Shown piece after piece: positions 33,340-44,994 of a DNA stretch of 64,000 nucleotides. Source of the DNA: Cinnamomum chago (lineage: Eukaryota > Streptophyta > Magnoliopsida > Laurales > Lauraceae); assembly GCA_038049695.1 (NCBI GenBank), contig CP142461.1:30325001-30389000 (forward strand). The letters are read 5' to 3'. Position 1 is the first letter of the stretch, and every line of letters starts with the position of its first letter. Both the position numbers and the translations under genes were made by a program. Under the pieces are notes generated by a model. It worked only from the letters and a program-made list of their open reading frames with translations, did no database searches and had not been told where the DNA came from.

Positions 33340-33821
33340 TTGCCGACGCCGTACGGCGTCGGTAACTTTCTCGCAATATGGCGTCCGTAAATTTCACCCA
33401 ATAAACTTGCCGACGTCGTATGGCGTCGGTAAATTTCTTCCCAATAAAGTTGCCGACGCCATATGGCGTCGGTAACTTCCCTCCCACAATTCCTGCAAAG
33501 TAGGTGGGAATTCACAAACTTCCCGACGCTAAATTCTTGGATAAAACTTACCAAGAGTTTTTTGGTCAACCGCGGGAACCAAAATTCCAGCGGGAAATGG
33601 GTTGGCGCGAGGAAGTTCCCGATGCGAGGAGTGTCGGGAAATTAAATATCATAACTTACCGACGCCATTGGCGTCGGGAAGTTCTAAATTCTGCCCTGTG
33701 ACCTGTACAAGACATTTACCGACGCTATCTTTTTGTAATAGCGTCGGTAAAATTATAAATTATCGATGTTTTTATTGCTTCGGTAAGTTCTCCGTCGTCT
33801 ATCTTAACTTTTCTTGTAGTG
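33340..33821. repeat. Right subterminal hairpin repeats and TIR of the outer CACTA
   Basis: At least five inverted pairs with the pattern GCCGACGCC...GGCGTCGGTAA (for example 33343-33367, 33410-33430, 33452-33476, 33657-33680, 33717-33751) precede the end AACTTTTCTTGTAGTG. They mirror the motifs at the left end. Confidence 0.88.
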
Positions 33822-34735
33822 TAAGAAATTCAATTAAAATTTTCTAAATAATTTTTTATAGCTAAATATTTTAGATGTGGTTAGTTGTGGGTGCAAATTG
33901 AATTGAAATGATGTGGGCTCCATTTGCTAGTCATATATTCATTTCACAATGATCCTATTGGTGGTTTCTATGGATGGAGCCCCCCAGGATGGAGCCCCTC
34001 ACCGGATGGTTTCTACAAGTCCTGCTAGCTTCAAGAGGCTCCTAATAATATCAAATTTAGACCTAAGATCTAAGTAAGTTTAAGATACCATATCAGACTT
34101 GGATTTAGTTGTAGAGTGCCCGAAGCCCGGCCCGACCCAAATATCTTTATTAATGAGATAAAGACTCAAAGTACACATGCACTTTCTCACACACATACAT
34201 GTCTCAACCAACTTAACTACTGCTTAGAGCTGATAGTGGAAGCCTTTATAATTTATATAAACATTATCCACCATCCGTTCTCGGGCCTTATCTTTTTCAA
34301 GGGGCCGCCGGGCCAAGCACTATGCCACTGAACCAAAACGTCTAATATTATTGATTCTTTCTGCTCAAGTAGTACAATAAATATTTAGTATAGAAATTTA
34401 GAATATTACATTTTAAGTATTTGGTCTATGTTTTATTAGATAATTGCCTAGTTTGCAGCTATAATTAACTAAAGTCTTCATCTACTTATTAATTGAGTGA
34501 GTGTTTAATTTATAATTTATGGTCTTCATTATCTCAATATATAATTTTTAAAATGAAAGCGCAAAAAATGCAACCGTACTCAACACAGCTACGATGCTAG
34601 TTATTATATATAAAGATTCGGCGGTTTGATTTGGAAATTGAGATTCAATTTTGCAATTGATTTGGATTTTTTTTTCCTTTTTGGTAGGAAATATGTTGTG
34701 GATATGTATTGTCATACACCATACAAATCTATCTT

Positions 34736-34738
<3 letters not shown>

Positions 34739-34788
<50 letters not shown>
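34739..34788. repeat. (GA)25 microsatellite
   Basis: An uninterrupted 50-base GA run. At the same place in U4 (56886-56910) the run is TA instead. Confidence 0.95.
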
Positions 34789-34792
<4 letters not shown>

Positions 34793-34942
34793 AGCGATTT
34801 AATTTACATTGGTGAACCCAATTAAACAACAAGATTTGCTCTAAAATTCTTAATTACCATGTTTCCTACCAAAATTGAAAACTTTAAATTAAAAGTGTCA
34901 ACCGATCTAATTAACATACAAGAGATCCTATAATGGTGGGCT

Positions 34943-34997
34943 TTCATCATCATCATCATCACCATCACCATCACCATCGTCATCGTCATCGTCATCT
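34943..34997. repeat. (CAT/CAC/CGT)n trinucleotide repeat
   Basis: A TCATCATCATCACCATCACC-type run continues as CATCGTCATCGTCATC. It is shortened in U4 near 57064-57095. Confidence 0.95.
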
Positions 34998-35769
34998 CAT
35001 TATAAAAAACACCAAATTATAATGTGACATTGATCATTGTGGATCTAGCTCTTAAAAAATCCAATCAATCAATTATCAACCTCTTATTGTTAAAATTAGG
35101 GTCATGCTCTAAGATGATCATTTTTTCCTAAAAAATCATTAATGAATCTATTTGATTTTTTTTTTCTCTAAAACCTTAAATTGTAGAAGATCAACAGTGA
35201 GTGTGCCTTAATGAAGAAAGTAATGATATTTGCCGTAATGAAGAAAGTCAGAAAGACTATAATTTTTAATAGCTTACAAATCATTTTATTTAGTTTTTAA
35301 GAAATTTACTTTAGTGATTTAAAAATATATTTTTTTTAAACTAAATATTTTATATGTAGCTAACCGTGGGTGCGAACTAAATTGAAATAATGTGGGCTCC
35401 TTTTGCTAGCCGTATATTCATTTCATTGAAGCTGATTAGGTCTGATGACAAAAGAAGCTTATTGTGAAGAGATGATGACCAAAATGAATTGTGGGTCCCA
35501 CTTGGACAATACAATCATCTTGCTTAGCTTCAAAATCAGATTTGCACGGCCTTAGACTTGGGTCCAGCTTGATTGAGTCTAGACTTGAATCTGGATTCAA
35601 GTTACTTGTCTCAGCTAGTTGGGACTAGACTTTTTTTTAGGCCTACCGCATACTAGTTATAGGTATGGCCTATCCCGATAATAAGTTAAAGGTATGTGCT
35701 TAACATTGGCCCATAGGATGAACTCAGACGCAACTCGATCTCGAGCCTCTTAGATGAATCTGAACCTAA

Positions 35770-36060
35770 GGGCTTGTTTATTTTCGAAAAGAATTCACTA
35801 TGCTGGAGGATTTTGGACATGATGTGACATCTTGTTCCTTGATATTTTCAAATGCCACGTTCTTTCTCTAGAATTTCTAAATTCCAGCCATATAAAAGAT
35901 ATCAAATAACCCTTGGGATTCCAGGAATTCTAACTCCTAAATTTTTGTGAAATTTCTAGATGCTTAAGATGAAGGGAGCATCCAGAAATTCCATTATGTT
36001 TGGGAATTTAGAAATTCCCCAAACTAGAATTCATGGAATTCCAACAAAGAAACCACCCAT
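35770..36060 (+). mobile_element. Candidate MITE with GGGCTTGTTT-type end (U1)
   Basis: A 290-bp AT-rich block is bounded by GGGCTTGTTTATTTTCG and CCAACAAAGAAACCACCC, imperfect inverted ends typical of hAT-like MITEs. Internal GAATTCC / GGAATTC pairs are frequent. The copy at 57865-58152 is equivalent. No target duplication was resolved. Confidence 0.4.
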
Positions 36061-36470
36061 GAGAATTATGTCGTTTTGTTTGTTGAGGGTTTCATGCACA
36101 ACCCATGCAAATTGACATTTTTTTTGTTCCCTTGCATGACACATGGGGCACATGCAACACCAGTCACTAAATTTGTAATGTTGTGACTTGCCCCAACACA
36201 TTCCAATGGAAACCTATTAATAAAATAAAATAATTAAATGTATAAATTTATTAGATATTTAAGAATCACATTATAATGAAAGTAAGTTTTTACTCACCAA
36301 TTCTATTGTACATATAATTCTCTTCTCATCTCATCAATTTTCTTTTACTTACAATTTCTTTCTACCACACATCACCAACATTCGTATAAATTCAAAGAAG
36401 ACTTTTACTTATCAATTCTATTCTACATACATTTCTTTTTGGTATCTTACGTTCTCTCTCTAGCTAGATT

Positions 36471-36968
36471 GAAGAGCATTATTATCAAATACAAGATGAT
36501 CACCATTGTTGGGATTGAAATCGAGTGGCATCTCCCCTCCAAAAGCAATCAAAATGACTAATAAAAAATAGAAGAAAAACTGCCATATTGCAATTCTCCA
36601 TCTTTGTGTAAGCATCCAATACCTCATCTGCCAATTGATCCATGCAGAGACTATCCTTGAATCACTTAAAGACATTTCTTTAGACAACAAGCTTTTGAAT
36701 GAATATATGCCGAGTAATAGGCACAAAAGATATCAAAGCTGGTTCTACTTTTGAAGAAGGAAGGACTAAAGAGGTCGGTCCACATGGGATAGTGCTCGAG
36801 CTTAAACAGACCCATTTTGCTTCTGTGGATGCTTTTGTTTACTTTGAGATTCACAAGTGTTTATTGATGTTGAGTTGTGCATGCATTGGCAAGTGTTTAA
36901 TATGCAGAACAAACAAGACAACAAAAGAGTATAAATACAAAGGAACACATAGCACCAAGAACAAATAA
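36471..36968 (+). pseudogene. Werner-like 3'-5' exonuclease pseudogene (U1)
   Basis: Recognisable blocks in shifting frames are ITIVGIEIEWHLPSKSN (motif I with Asp replaced by Glu), HIAILHLCVSIQYLICQLIH followed by AETILESLKDIS (the strand after motif I; family pattern ATLQLCVGRRCLIFQL), NKLLNEY, and QTHFASVDAFVYFEIHKCLL (the Y-x3-D motif III). About 14 residues that carry the middle catalytic Asp (family pattern FVGVGxxxD) are absent between DIS and KLL. There are several stops and frame changes. The family trims DNA 3' ends; this copy cannot. It shares its lesions with the copies at 42040, 48122 and 58531. Confidence 0.78.
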
Positions 36969-37372
36969 AGAAGAGACAACAAAAGAGGGTGTTGTTAATA
37001 ATTAGAAAGTATTCAAAATGTGATTATTTCCTACTGTAATAATGATGTAAAGTTGTTTGATGTAAAGCCCCCTCGATCATGTGAGTTTCCGAAGACTGGG
37101 CTATATGTGTGGACTCCTCCTTTTTTAGTATAAAGCGTTTTGGGTACGCCAATAGGGGCCCACAAATAAAGTTGTGTGGGTACGCCATGGGGGTCCAAAG
37201 CAGACAATATTATACGGGATAAGTTGGGTCTGGACAATTGGTATTAGAGCCGAAGATGGCTCTCCTCTGAGGGTGCTCATGTGGCCTTGATGACATTTTT
37301 CTAGTGGCGAAAATGAAAAACAGCCGCTAAAGGAAACTCTTAACAGTGGTTCCTCAAAACCGCCGCTATACC

Positions 37373-38463
37373 CGCATTAAATCTACAAATTATGGTTTTT
37401 TTTCGCTTAATGGTAAATTTGTATTAAGAGAAAGAAATAGGGCAAAAGCCCCGAGGACAAGGAGAAAAAAGAAAACAAACAAAAGAGCACTTAACATGCC
37501 TACCCTTAAACAGGAAGACAGCAAAACAAAGAGCGCCAAAATAGAGGACCCAGAAAACAAGAAGAAGAGGGGCGCCAACCTCACTAGGCACCAGAGCAGC
37601 AAAGGAAGACAACCAAAAAGCAGGGAGAGGGCAGCACTCTAGACAGATCTATCCAGCACACAAGAGCCTGGAAGCAGCTGAAAGGGACACCCCAAAAACC
37701 TGCAGGAGAACCAAGAGGAAGCCCAGCCCCCAGAACAGGGCCGGAGGACTGCCACCAGGGAACCAGCGGGGCCACAGAGAAGAGACTAGGAAACTCCTAC
37801 CAATTGAGCCCCAGAGAGAGAGCCAATCCCAGGCCACGGCTTGCTGCCCCACAGCCCGCCAAGCTACCAACAGCAAAACAAGGAGGAGCCGGAATCAGAT
37901 CAGACCCATACCTCTCAGAACAGGGTGGGAGATTGGATGAGCTGAACCTTGCAACAAGCTGGCCAGCACTTTCAAATGATCCTGAAGAATTATCTGAGCT
38001 CTCACCATCGTTGGCTTCCCATTCCGGTGCTTGCCTGCGGTCTGCTATTTGTGGGAGACGGTCTAGAATTCCTATTGCCAAAGCCCAAAGCCCAAGGTGC
38101 TATCCCGGAGAAAAGTTGGAAGAGAGAGAGTTGTGTGTGAAAATAAAAGAGTGGTGGTGTAGTATAAATAGGGAATGGAAATAGGAGTTGAAATCTAACT
38201 TAAATTATAAAAAGAATAGAGTTTGGATTCTAAATAGATAGGAGTTTGGGTCAGAAGAGAATTAGAGTTTTGGTTAGAGAAGAATTATACCCACTAAACT
38301 GGGCACGGGTTAACCATGGGTCAAGATATCTATCCGACAAGCCTAACTCACTAACCTAAGTCTAGCGTGGTCCCCACTTAGACTAATCACATATTTAATT
38401 AAAATACAATCAATTATATAATAATAATAAAATAAATAATATATATAATATCAAAACGTCACA
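37373..38463 (+). mobile_element. Deletion derivative of the inverted-arm element (LINE inside)
   Basis: 37373-37395 and 38026-38463 match the loop and right arm of the 997-bp element at 60207-61203, including GTATAAATAGGGAATGG and the end ATCAAAACGTCACA. The left arm is missing. The junction at 37372/37373 joins U1 sequence (equivalent to 59452) directly to loop sequence (equivalent to 60738). Confidence 0.75.
37396..38025 (-). mobile_element. 5'-truncated LINE (L1-type) 3' end
   Basis: The minus strand ends with a GC-rich, T-rich 3' untranslated region containing TCGGGGCTTTTGCCCTATTT and CTTAATACAAATTTACCATT, and then an A8 tail. This is the usual look of plant LINE tails. In the equivalent place of 60757-60785 the sequence runs through without it (ATTATGGTTAGGTACTGGCC), so it is an insertion. 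A clear target duplication was not found. The overlapping plus-strand ORF is not a gene. Confidence 0.6.
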
Positions 38464-38965
38464 AGATGGAAAAGAGAGAATCTTGTATTTGGATCTTACT
38501 AGGGATCTTAATGGGAAAAGCTATTCTCTTCCACTTGTGAGGGAGAGAGAGAGGTGCTATACCTGATGGTGCCTCCACCATTGTGTTGCTATTCTCTTCT
38601 CCCCTTTCCTCTCATTCCCACTTTTTCCTTCTGCCTCTGCTCCTCTCTTTCCTCATAGTTAAATAGAGTAGATTGCCGGCTGTCTTACCCATTTTAGGGA
38701 GAACTTCAAATTTGTCCCTATTCAACAAATATGAAAAAAAAAGAACCCTATCATTTTTGTTTTTGTTTTTTACTTTAAAATCTTAAACTCTAATTACAAG
38801 TGGAAGATAGAATATTTTTTATATGATGAGGAGGGGTTAGATTGCTAAATGATCAAAAGATAACAAAGCAACTAATTTAACAACAAATATTTTTCTGCTT
38901 TTTTTTTTTACCAAAAAACTCACATATAAAAGTAAAATATGTTAATAACTTTATGCATTCAGTTT

Positions 38966-39345
38966 GATTTGTAGTGTATTTTAAGAAGAATGATAAATCT
39001 GAACCACAAGATTCACTTTTGATTTACAATTTATTTTAAGAATGATGAATTTTAACCATAAGATTCACTTTTGATTTGTAGTCTATATTAAGAATGATAA
39101 ATCCGCACCACAAGATTCACTTTTAATTTGTAATTCGTTTTAAGAATGATGAATCTTAACCATAGGATTCACTTTTGATTTGTAGTTTAAAAAATAGAAT
39201 GATGAATCTGAACCATAAGATTGAGTTTTGATTTGTAGTTTATTTTAAGAATGGGATGAATATGATCCACAAGATTCCGTATTGATTTGTAGTTTATTTT
39301 AAGGATGATAAATCTGAACTGCAAGATTCACTCAACTTATTTTAA
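38966..39345 (+). repeat. 52-bp minisatellite, unit B copy
   Basis: Same core and order of variant repeats as at 11028-11440, nearly base for base. The arrays were therefore duplicated as whole blocks rather than expanded independently. Confidence 0.85.
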
Positions 39346-39667
39346 GATTGAAAGAAAATATATCTGAACTACAAGATAATTTCTATTTCCTTGATACATT
39401 TTTCATTTTTTCCAGTTTTCTTTATTTGAAATATACTTTAGCTTTCTTCAATTTAAACCTATTTTTCATTTCCTTTCTACATTTAAATAGATTTGTGTTT
39501 TCCCAAAAATTAACGGCAATCCATTTACTTCTCATGAAAAAACTCTTTTGACACCGTTTAAAGTAAGTCTGCTGCATTTGGATGATTGGATTTTCATGAT
39601 AGTATTTTTCCCCTGCTACACGTAGAGGTGTGATTTTTTTATATGCACACACACGCATGCGCGCACG

Positions 39668-39704
<37 letters not shown>

Positions 39705-39723
39705 TTATATTTATTAATATGAG

Positions 39724-39950
39724 TAGGGCTCTCCAAAGCTACGACTTAACTTATCCTATGCTGGAATAGTGCTGGCTCGGCAAATCAAAGTTGATTATAT
39801 CTATTTTTTGCAAAATGGAACTGGAAAATCCAATTTTGATTAGATTTATCTTTATTTTGGAGACAATCATAATGCCAAAAAAAAAATAACGATAATCGAT
39901 TTTGAATTGTGGAACCAGCACTATTTTAGCTTAGGAGAGCTGGTCCAGTA
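39724..39950 (+). mobile_element. Foldback MITE (unit B)
   Basis: The left arm GGGCTCTCCAAAGCTACGAC pairs imperfectly with the right arm AGCTTAGGAGAGCTGGTCC. Inner arms GAATAGTGCTGG / CCAGCACTATT also pair. Flanks are TA-rich. Confidence 0.65.
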
Positions 39951-40390
39951 TATATAAATAATATTTCAACAATCGTCGATCTCACATTTTTTAACTAAAT
40001 AGGCATAAGGTCAATCTTATGGTAGGACCAATTCCTATATATGTGGGTAAAATCTGAAGATATCCCATCTGTTGAAAGTAGAGTTGTCTATCGTGTCGTG
40101 CTAACGAGTTCGGGTTAAAATCACCTCAAGCCGTACACGACCCGTTAACTTAACGGGTAAAAATATCCAACCAGAACATGACCTGTTAATTTAACGGGTT
40201 ACACGACCCAACCCGTCAACCTGTTAAGTAATTAAGTCATTTCGAAAATTCATAATAAATCTATTCGATTATTTTAGACAATCAATGGTGAGCCTGGATT
40301 GGGTTGAAATGATATTTGCCTTAATGAAGAAAGTAAGTCAGACAATGATTTTTAATAGATTAGAAGTTATTTTATTTCATTTTTAAGAAA

Positions 40391-40721
40391 GGAAAATATT
40401 CAAGTGAGAACTAGTTCTCAAATATTATATGAGGACTTTTTTTTGCTGGGCCCAACTAGCACCCATCCAAACCTAGCAACCAATAGAGAACCCCCTGATA
40501 GTCACTTATCCCAAGGATTGGCACACATCCGAATGGACAAAACCGTTGGATCGAGGGTTGAATATTTTTTTTAATATGAAACGATTAAACTTGTGGGCCA
40601 TGGATGAAGGGGTTAGGGGTATGGGTTTGGGGTCAAACTTGATACTTGGATTGGTCTCACATAGAGCTTTCCATCCCTCCCCTCCCCCCCCCCCCCCCCC
40701 CCCCCCCCCTGAATATTACCG
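40391..40721 (+). mobile_element. Mutator-type MITE, unit B copy with poly-C scar
   Basis: Flanked by TTTAAGAAA on both sides (40382-40390 and 40722-40730). The left TIR is intact. In the right half, the stretch that holds GGTCCCATCCCCAAATAGGG and the inner TIR in other copies is replaced by a run of 26 C (40684-40709). Confidence 0.85.
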
Positions 40722-42039
40722 TTTAAGAAATTCAATTAAAATTTTCTAAATATTTTTGTAAATCTAAATATTTTAATAGTGGTTAGTTGTGAGTGCAAAT
40801 TGAATTGAAATAATGTGGGCTCCTTTTGCTAGTCATATATTCATTTCATTGCACCTAATCAATTCTGATGACCAAAGAAGCTTAGTATGAGGAAAATAAC
40901 CGGTGGATCCCCATCATTATCTAACATTATTTATGATATTAAAGACAACAGCTACTTAAAAAGGTACCTCAAAATTTATTTTTTTTGGTTGGCAAAAAGT
41001 TCCTCAATTTGAGACTCAAAGACCGCTTGGATGAATACGACCGTCTTGTGTAGCTTTAAACTCAGATTTGCATGTTGCAAATAGTGGCCTTGGACATGGG
41101 CCCAGCTCAATTGAGTCTTGACTTGAATATGGATTCAAGTTACCTGTCTCGGCTGGTTGGGCCAAGACTATTGAACTGTGTGGACCCACATGTTTTATTG
41201 CCCACTAAGCTTCAACATTCATCTCACACAGTCAACCAAATCCCTTGATTTCTTCACACGATTTGCTTAATTGGAGGGCCACTTTCCCGGCTTTGTTGGG
41301 TAAATCTGTTCTCTAAGTGTAGTATATGTATAGATGATGAGATCCATGAAATACATAGAAAAACACATATAGAAGAGAGATCTGGAGAAGAATCTCTGTC
41401 GGCAATAACCAGCCTCAGAGCATTCATCTCTGAACATGCGCATAGAAGATCCTTTGTAGACCCCTTTCATGCCAAACAGAGACTAGTTCTGCTTTTGGCC
41501 TGATAGTTAAAAAGTTTTAGATAGGCCCGAAGCATTTATGGCATATCCCCCAAAATTAGTTTCATGTGCTAAACATTGGGCCCATAGGATGGACCTGGAC
41601 CAAACTGTCCGGACCTGAGAATTCTACCGTTTTGATTATAGAGGGCTACAAGCACGATCCCTGCAAATTGACATTGATTCTATTCTCATGCATGACATAT
41701 GGGACACATGAACATCAATCAGTATTTTTGTAATGTTGTGACTTTCCCTAACACATTCTAATGAATGCCTATTAATAAAATGATATAATTAAACGTATAG
41801 ATCATTTATTAGATATTTAAGAATCACGACATTAGTATAATCAAAAGAGATTTTTACTTTCTAATTTTATTCCACATACATTCCTCTCCTCATCTTTTTG
41901 TCATCTTATCAAGTTTCTTTTACTTACAATTTCCCTCTCACACAAGTCACCAACATTCGTATAACTCAAAGAAGACTTTTATTATCAGTTATGTTCTACA
42001 TACATTTCTGTTTGATATCCTACATTCTCTCTATAGAAT

Positions 42040-42499
42040 GAGAAGCATTATTATCAAATCCGCCGCATCTATGACAAGATCACCATTGTCGGTATTGAGA
42101 CCGAGTGGTATCTCCCCTCCAAAAGCAATAGAAATGACCACAAGAAATACAATAAAAAATACCCATGTAGGTGTCAATACCACATCGACATCTACCAATT
42201 GATTCATGCCAAGACCTTTTCTAAACCACTCAGAGAGTTTTTTTGAGACCACAAGCTTTTGAATGAATATGTGCTAAGTATTAGGTGGACAAAAGATCTC
42301 AAAGCTACTGCTGCAGTGAATCTTGACAAAAAAGTACTGAAGCAAGCACGACTAAGCTGGCCAATATTATTCTTGGCGTAGAGATGGAGAAGCCAAGAAA
42401 GTGACACTTAGCGCGCCCAAGCTCCAGCTCAAGCAGATCCACTACGCATATATTGTTGCTTTTGTTAGTTTTGAGATTTGCGAGTGTTTGATGATGTGA
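42040..42499 (+). pseudogene. Werner-like 3'-5' exonuclease pseudogene (U2)
   Basis: The nucleotide sequence follows the copy at 48122 closely but lacks two bases near the start (AGAAGCATT versus AGAATGCATT), which shifts the frame before motif I. Motif I reads TIVGIETEW once the frame is corrected. The later part encodes the end of the fold with YAYVDAFVSFEI-like sequence and a stop at 42497-42499. The same middle segment with the second catalytic Asp is absent. There is no promoter evidence. It is one of the two closest copies in the window (U2 and U3). Confidence 0.75.
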
Positions 42500-44994
42500 A
42501 GTTGTGCATGCTGCAAGCAGAACAAACAAGACCGAGAAAGAGTATAAGAACAAAGGAACACATGGCACCAAGAGCAAACAAAGAAGAGAAAAGCAAAAGA
42601 GGGTGTTAGTCAAAACATGATTGTTTGCTATTTCAATGATGTGAAGTTATTTGATTTATTGTTCACCAATAAAAAGAAGTAAGTTTTGATGACAGATGTG
42701 AACAAAATACAATAATTAACTGCAAGTGCACGGCTACCTTGTTGAGTCAATGGCAAATACGGGTTGAACCACAAGGAGTGAATCAAGAAAACTTTTAATA
42801 TTCTCGGAAAACTAATGTTAAGATGATGAACTAGTAATTATGAAGAGCAAATAATCAGAAATAAAAGCAAGCAAATAGCAAGATCCTTTTTTAATTAAGG
42901 AAAAACCATCTTATAAAGTTGTTACATTTGTGGTCCAGTGGATCGGGTGTCTATTTTTTTCTTTAATATAAAGTTGTTAAATTTATAGGCCACGGAAGAA
43001 GGGGTTAGAGGCATGAGATTAACCCTTAACGTGACATATGGTTTTATCCAAGATGACTCTTTTCAATGGGGCCCATGTGGGCCCAACATTGAGGTGCCCA
43101 CAGTGATCCAATACATTTACATAGGGCACGCTTCAAAACTCCCGCAAACCTTTGGTCAAAGCATCCATACATTTCAGGCAACAAAATACATTTCATAATT
43201 TTGAAAATAAACGAGGAATGTTTTTGGCATTTTGTAAAAAATCTAAAATACTTCTTCATACCAAGAAGGGATGAGAAAGATGCAAAACCAACTTTTTGTA
43301 AAAAACACCCGCTTCAAAAAAGGCAATTTGGAGATATCTAATTCAATCAGGAGTTGAGCTCATTGTTAGATTGAACACTATAGAAAACTTGTAATTTACA
43401 TAATCAAACAGTGGCACCAACTCCAATGAGGACCCCATAAAAAATGGCATCTTTTATTTCCATTGGTTTGAAATTTTCATAAGTGGCCTCATTAAGGAGA
43501 CTTGCTAATTTTTTATGAGTTCATCGAAATAGGTTGTGTAAGGTTGTAGGTTTTGGGTTTTTGAGGGAATTGAAGGCTTTTAATTTGCTTTTGGGTTGTT
43601 AAGTGGCTTACTTTCCTTCATGTGGCCCCTCCTCTGCCCACCTTTTTTATGGTGCTTTGGTGCACACCCTAGAGCGGGGCCCACTTAATTATCCATCCAA
43701 ATGGACCGCACACATGGGACCCCATGAATTATATCGAACACGTGTTTTATTTCATTCATTCAAATGGGTACAATGGCCAAGTTGTTTTAAGAGATGAAAC
43801 TTTGTGGACCATCGATCAAGGAATTAGGATAATTAGATGAGCCCCAAATTCAGTAAGGAGGTAGGGCCCATTTAGATCTTTGATCCCCCCAACCTCATCC
43901 CCATTTATATATATATTCATCAACTACGTTGTTTGCCACCAATTATTATCATTGCAACTAATAAAATAAATTGTGACTTAACGTACAAGTGATAGATAAA
44001 ATAAAAGAGAAGTTGAGTTGTAATTTCTTAAACAAACAAGTTTCAAGCATATATTTTCCTATACCACCCAGTCTCGCTTGGTAGTGACTTTGTCACTATA
44101 ATTTAGAAAAAAATAATAAATAATTATAATTTACTCCAAAAATGATGAGATCAAGATAGCTAGAAGGTTGATCAAAGGAAACTATAAAACTTTATAAGGA
44201 GAGTCATCATAAAAAGAACTTCTTTTAACAGGCTATAGTCATTTTCAAAGGCCATTAAAAAAAAAATATTTTAGCACATTAGTGTCCATACTGATAGTAC
44301 AAACCAGGAAAAAGAGAGGCAAGTGAGAACAAGGAGCAAATCTGTGGGAAAAAAAGGGGAATAGAGAGAAGCAGCAGATCTAGTGATTTTTGTAAAACAT
44401 GAAATGAAAGAGAAAATTAAAGAGAAGAGAGAGAAGAAGAGAGCAACAGAACTGAACAAGGGAAGGAAACAAAGAGAAAAGAGAGCAGCAGAGGAGAGAG
44501 ATGATTTTAGAGTGGATGGAAAAGAGAGAATCTTGTATTTGGATCTTACTAGGGATCTTAATGGGAAAAGCTCCTCTTCCACTTGTGAGGGAGGGAGAGA
44601 GGTGCTATCCCTGATGGTGCCACCACCATTGTGCTGCTATTCTCTTCTCCCCATTCCTCTCCTTCCCTCTTTTTCCTCCTGCCTCTGCTCCTCTCTTTCC
44701 ACAGAGTTAAATAGACTGCCAACTGTCTTACCCTTTATAGGGAGAACTTCAAATTTGTCCCTATTCAATAAATATGAAAAAAAAGATGCCTATCATTTTT
44801 GTTTTTTATTTTAAAATTTTAAACTATGGTCACAAGTGGAAGATATAATATTTTTTATATGAAGAGGAGCGGTTAGATTGCTAAATGATCAAAAGATAAC
44901 ATAGCAACTAATTTAATAAACAGATATTTTTCTGCTTTTTTTTATCGAAAAAGTGACATATAAAAGTAAAATATGTTAAGAACATTATACATTC

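Larger units (their letters stand above)
14430..33821 (-). mobile_element. Outer CACTA (En/Spm) transposon, TSD TAA
   Basis: The left end is CACTACTACAAAAATGAAG and the right end is CTTTTCTTGTAGTG. The duplicated target is TAA (14427-14429 and 33822-33824). Removing the element and one TAA restores TTTAAGAAATTC, as seen uninterrupted at 40722 and 46796. Subterminal hairpin repeats based on TACCGACGC...GCGTCGGTA lie at both ends. Genes run leftward: TNP2 (20276 to 16686), then Transposase_24 (16581 to 15030). The 19.4-kb length includes a second CACTA element at 20980-31141, so the original was about 9.2 kb. Confidence 0.95.
33822..37372 (+). repeat. Unit U1 (duplicated as U4 at 56030-59452)
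   Basis: 33822-33953 finishes unit A. At about 33955 the sequence switches to a block that matches 56030-59452 with small indels. Inside it, AGTTTTTAAGAAATTTAC (around 35297) is the unoccupied target of the Mutator-type MITE. The block then parallels the pre-pseudogene part of units B and C in diverged form and ends in the exonuclease pseudogene and its flank. No intact gene is present. Confidence 0.8.
38464..42909 (+). repeat. Unit B (U2)
   Basis: The order is GAATCTTGTATTTGGATC, pyrimidine-rich stretch, 52-bp minisatellite, foldback MITE, ACCCGTTAA motifs, Mutator-type MITE, a stretch with GGGCTCCTTTTGCTAGTC, GGTTGGGCC, and the exonuclease pseudogene. It repeats at +6.05 to +6.13 kb as unit C and at +22.7 kb as unit E. 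No intact gene is present. Confidence 0.85.

Noticed and set aside
32940..33569. A 209-codon minus-strand ORF at the right of the outer CACTA.
   Set aside because: Its N-terminal half is the subterminal hairpin repeats translated, and the rest is pyrimidine-rich leader and intron-like sequence.
37346..37642. ORFs on both strands in a GC-rich stretch.
   Set aside because: They lie in the LINE 3' untranslated region. Lys/Arg-rich plus frames and Leu/Phe-rich minus frames mirror base composition.
44271..44582. A hydrophobic minus-strand ORF with Ser/Phe/Leu runs.
   Set aside because: It is the complement of the purine-rich stretch. No signal peptide or transmembrane pattern is conserved in the other units.
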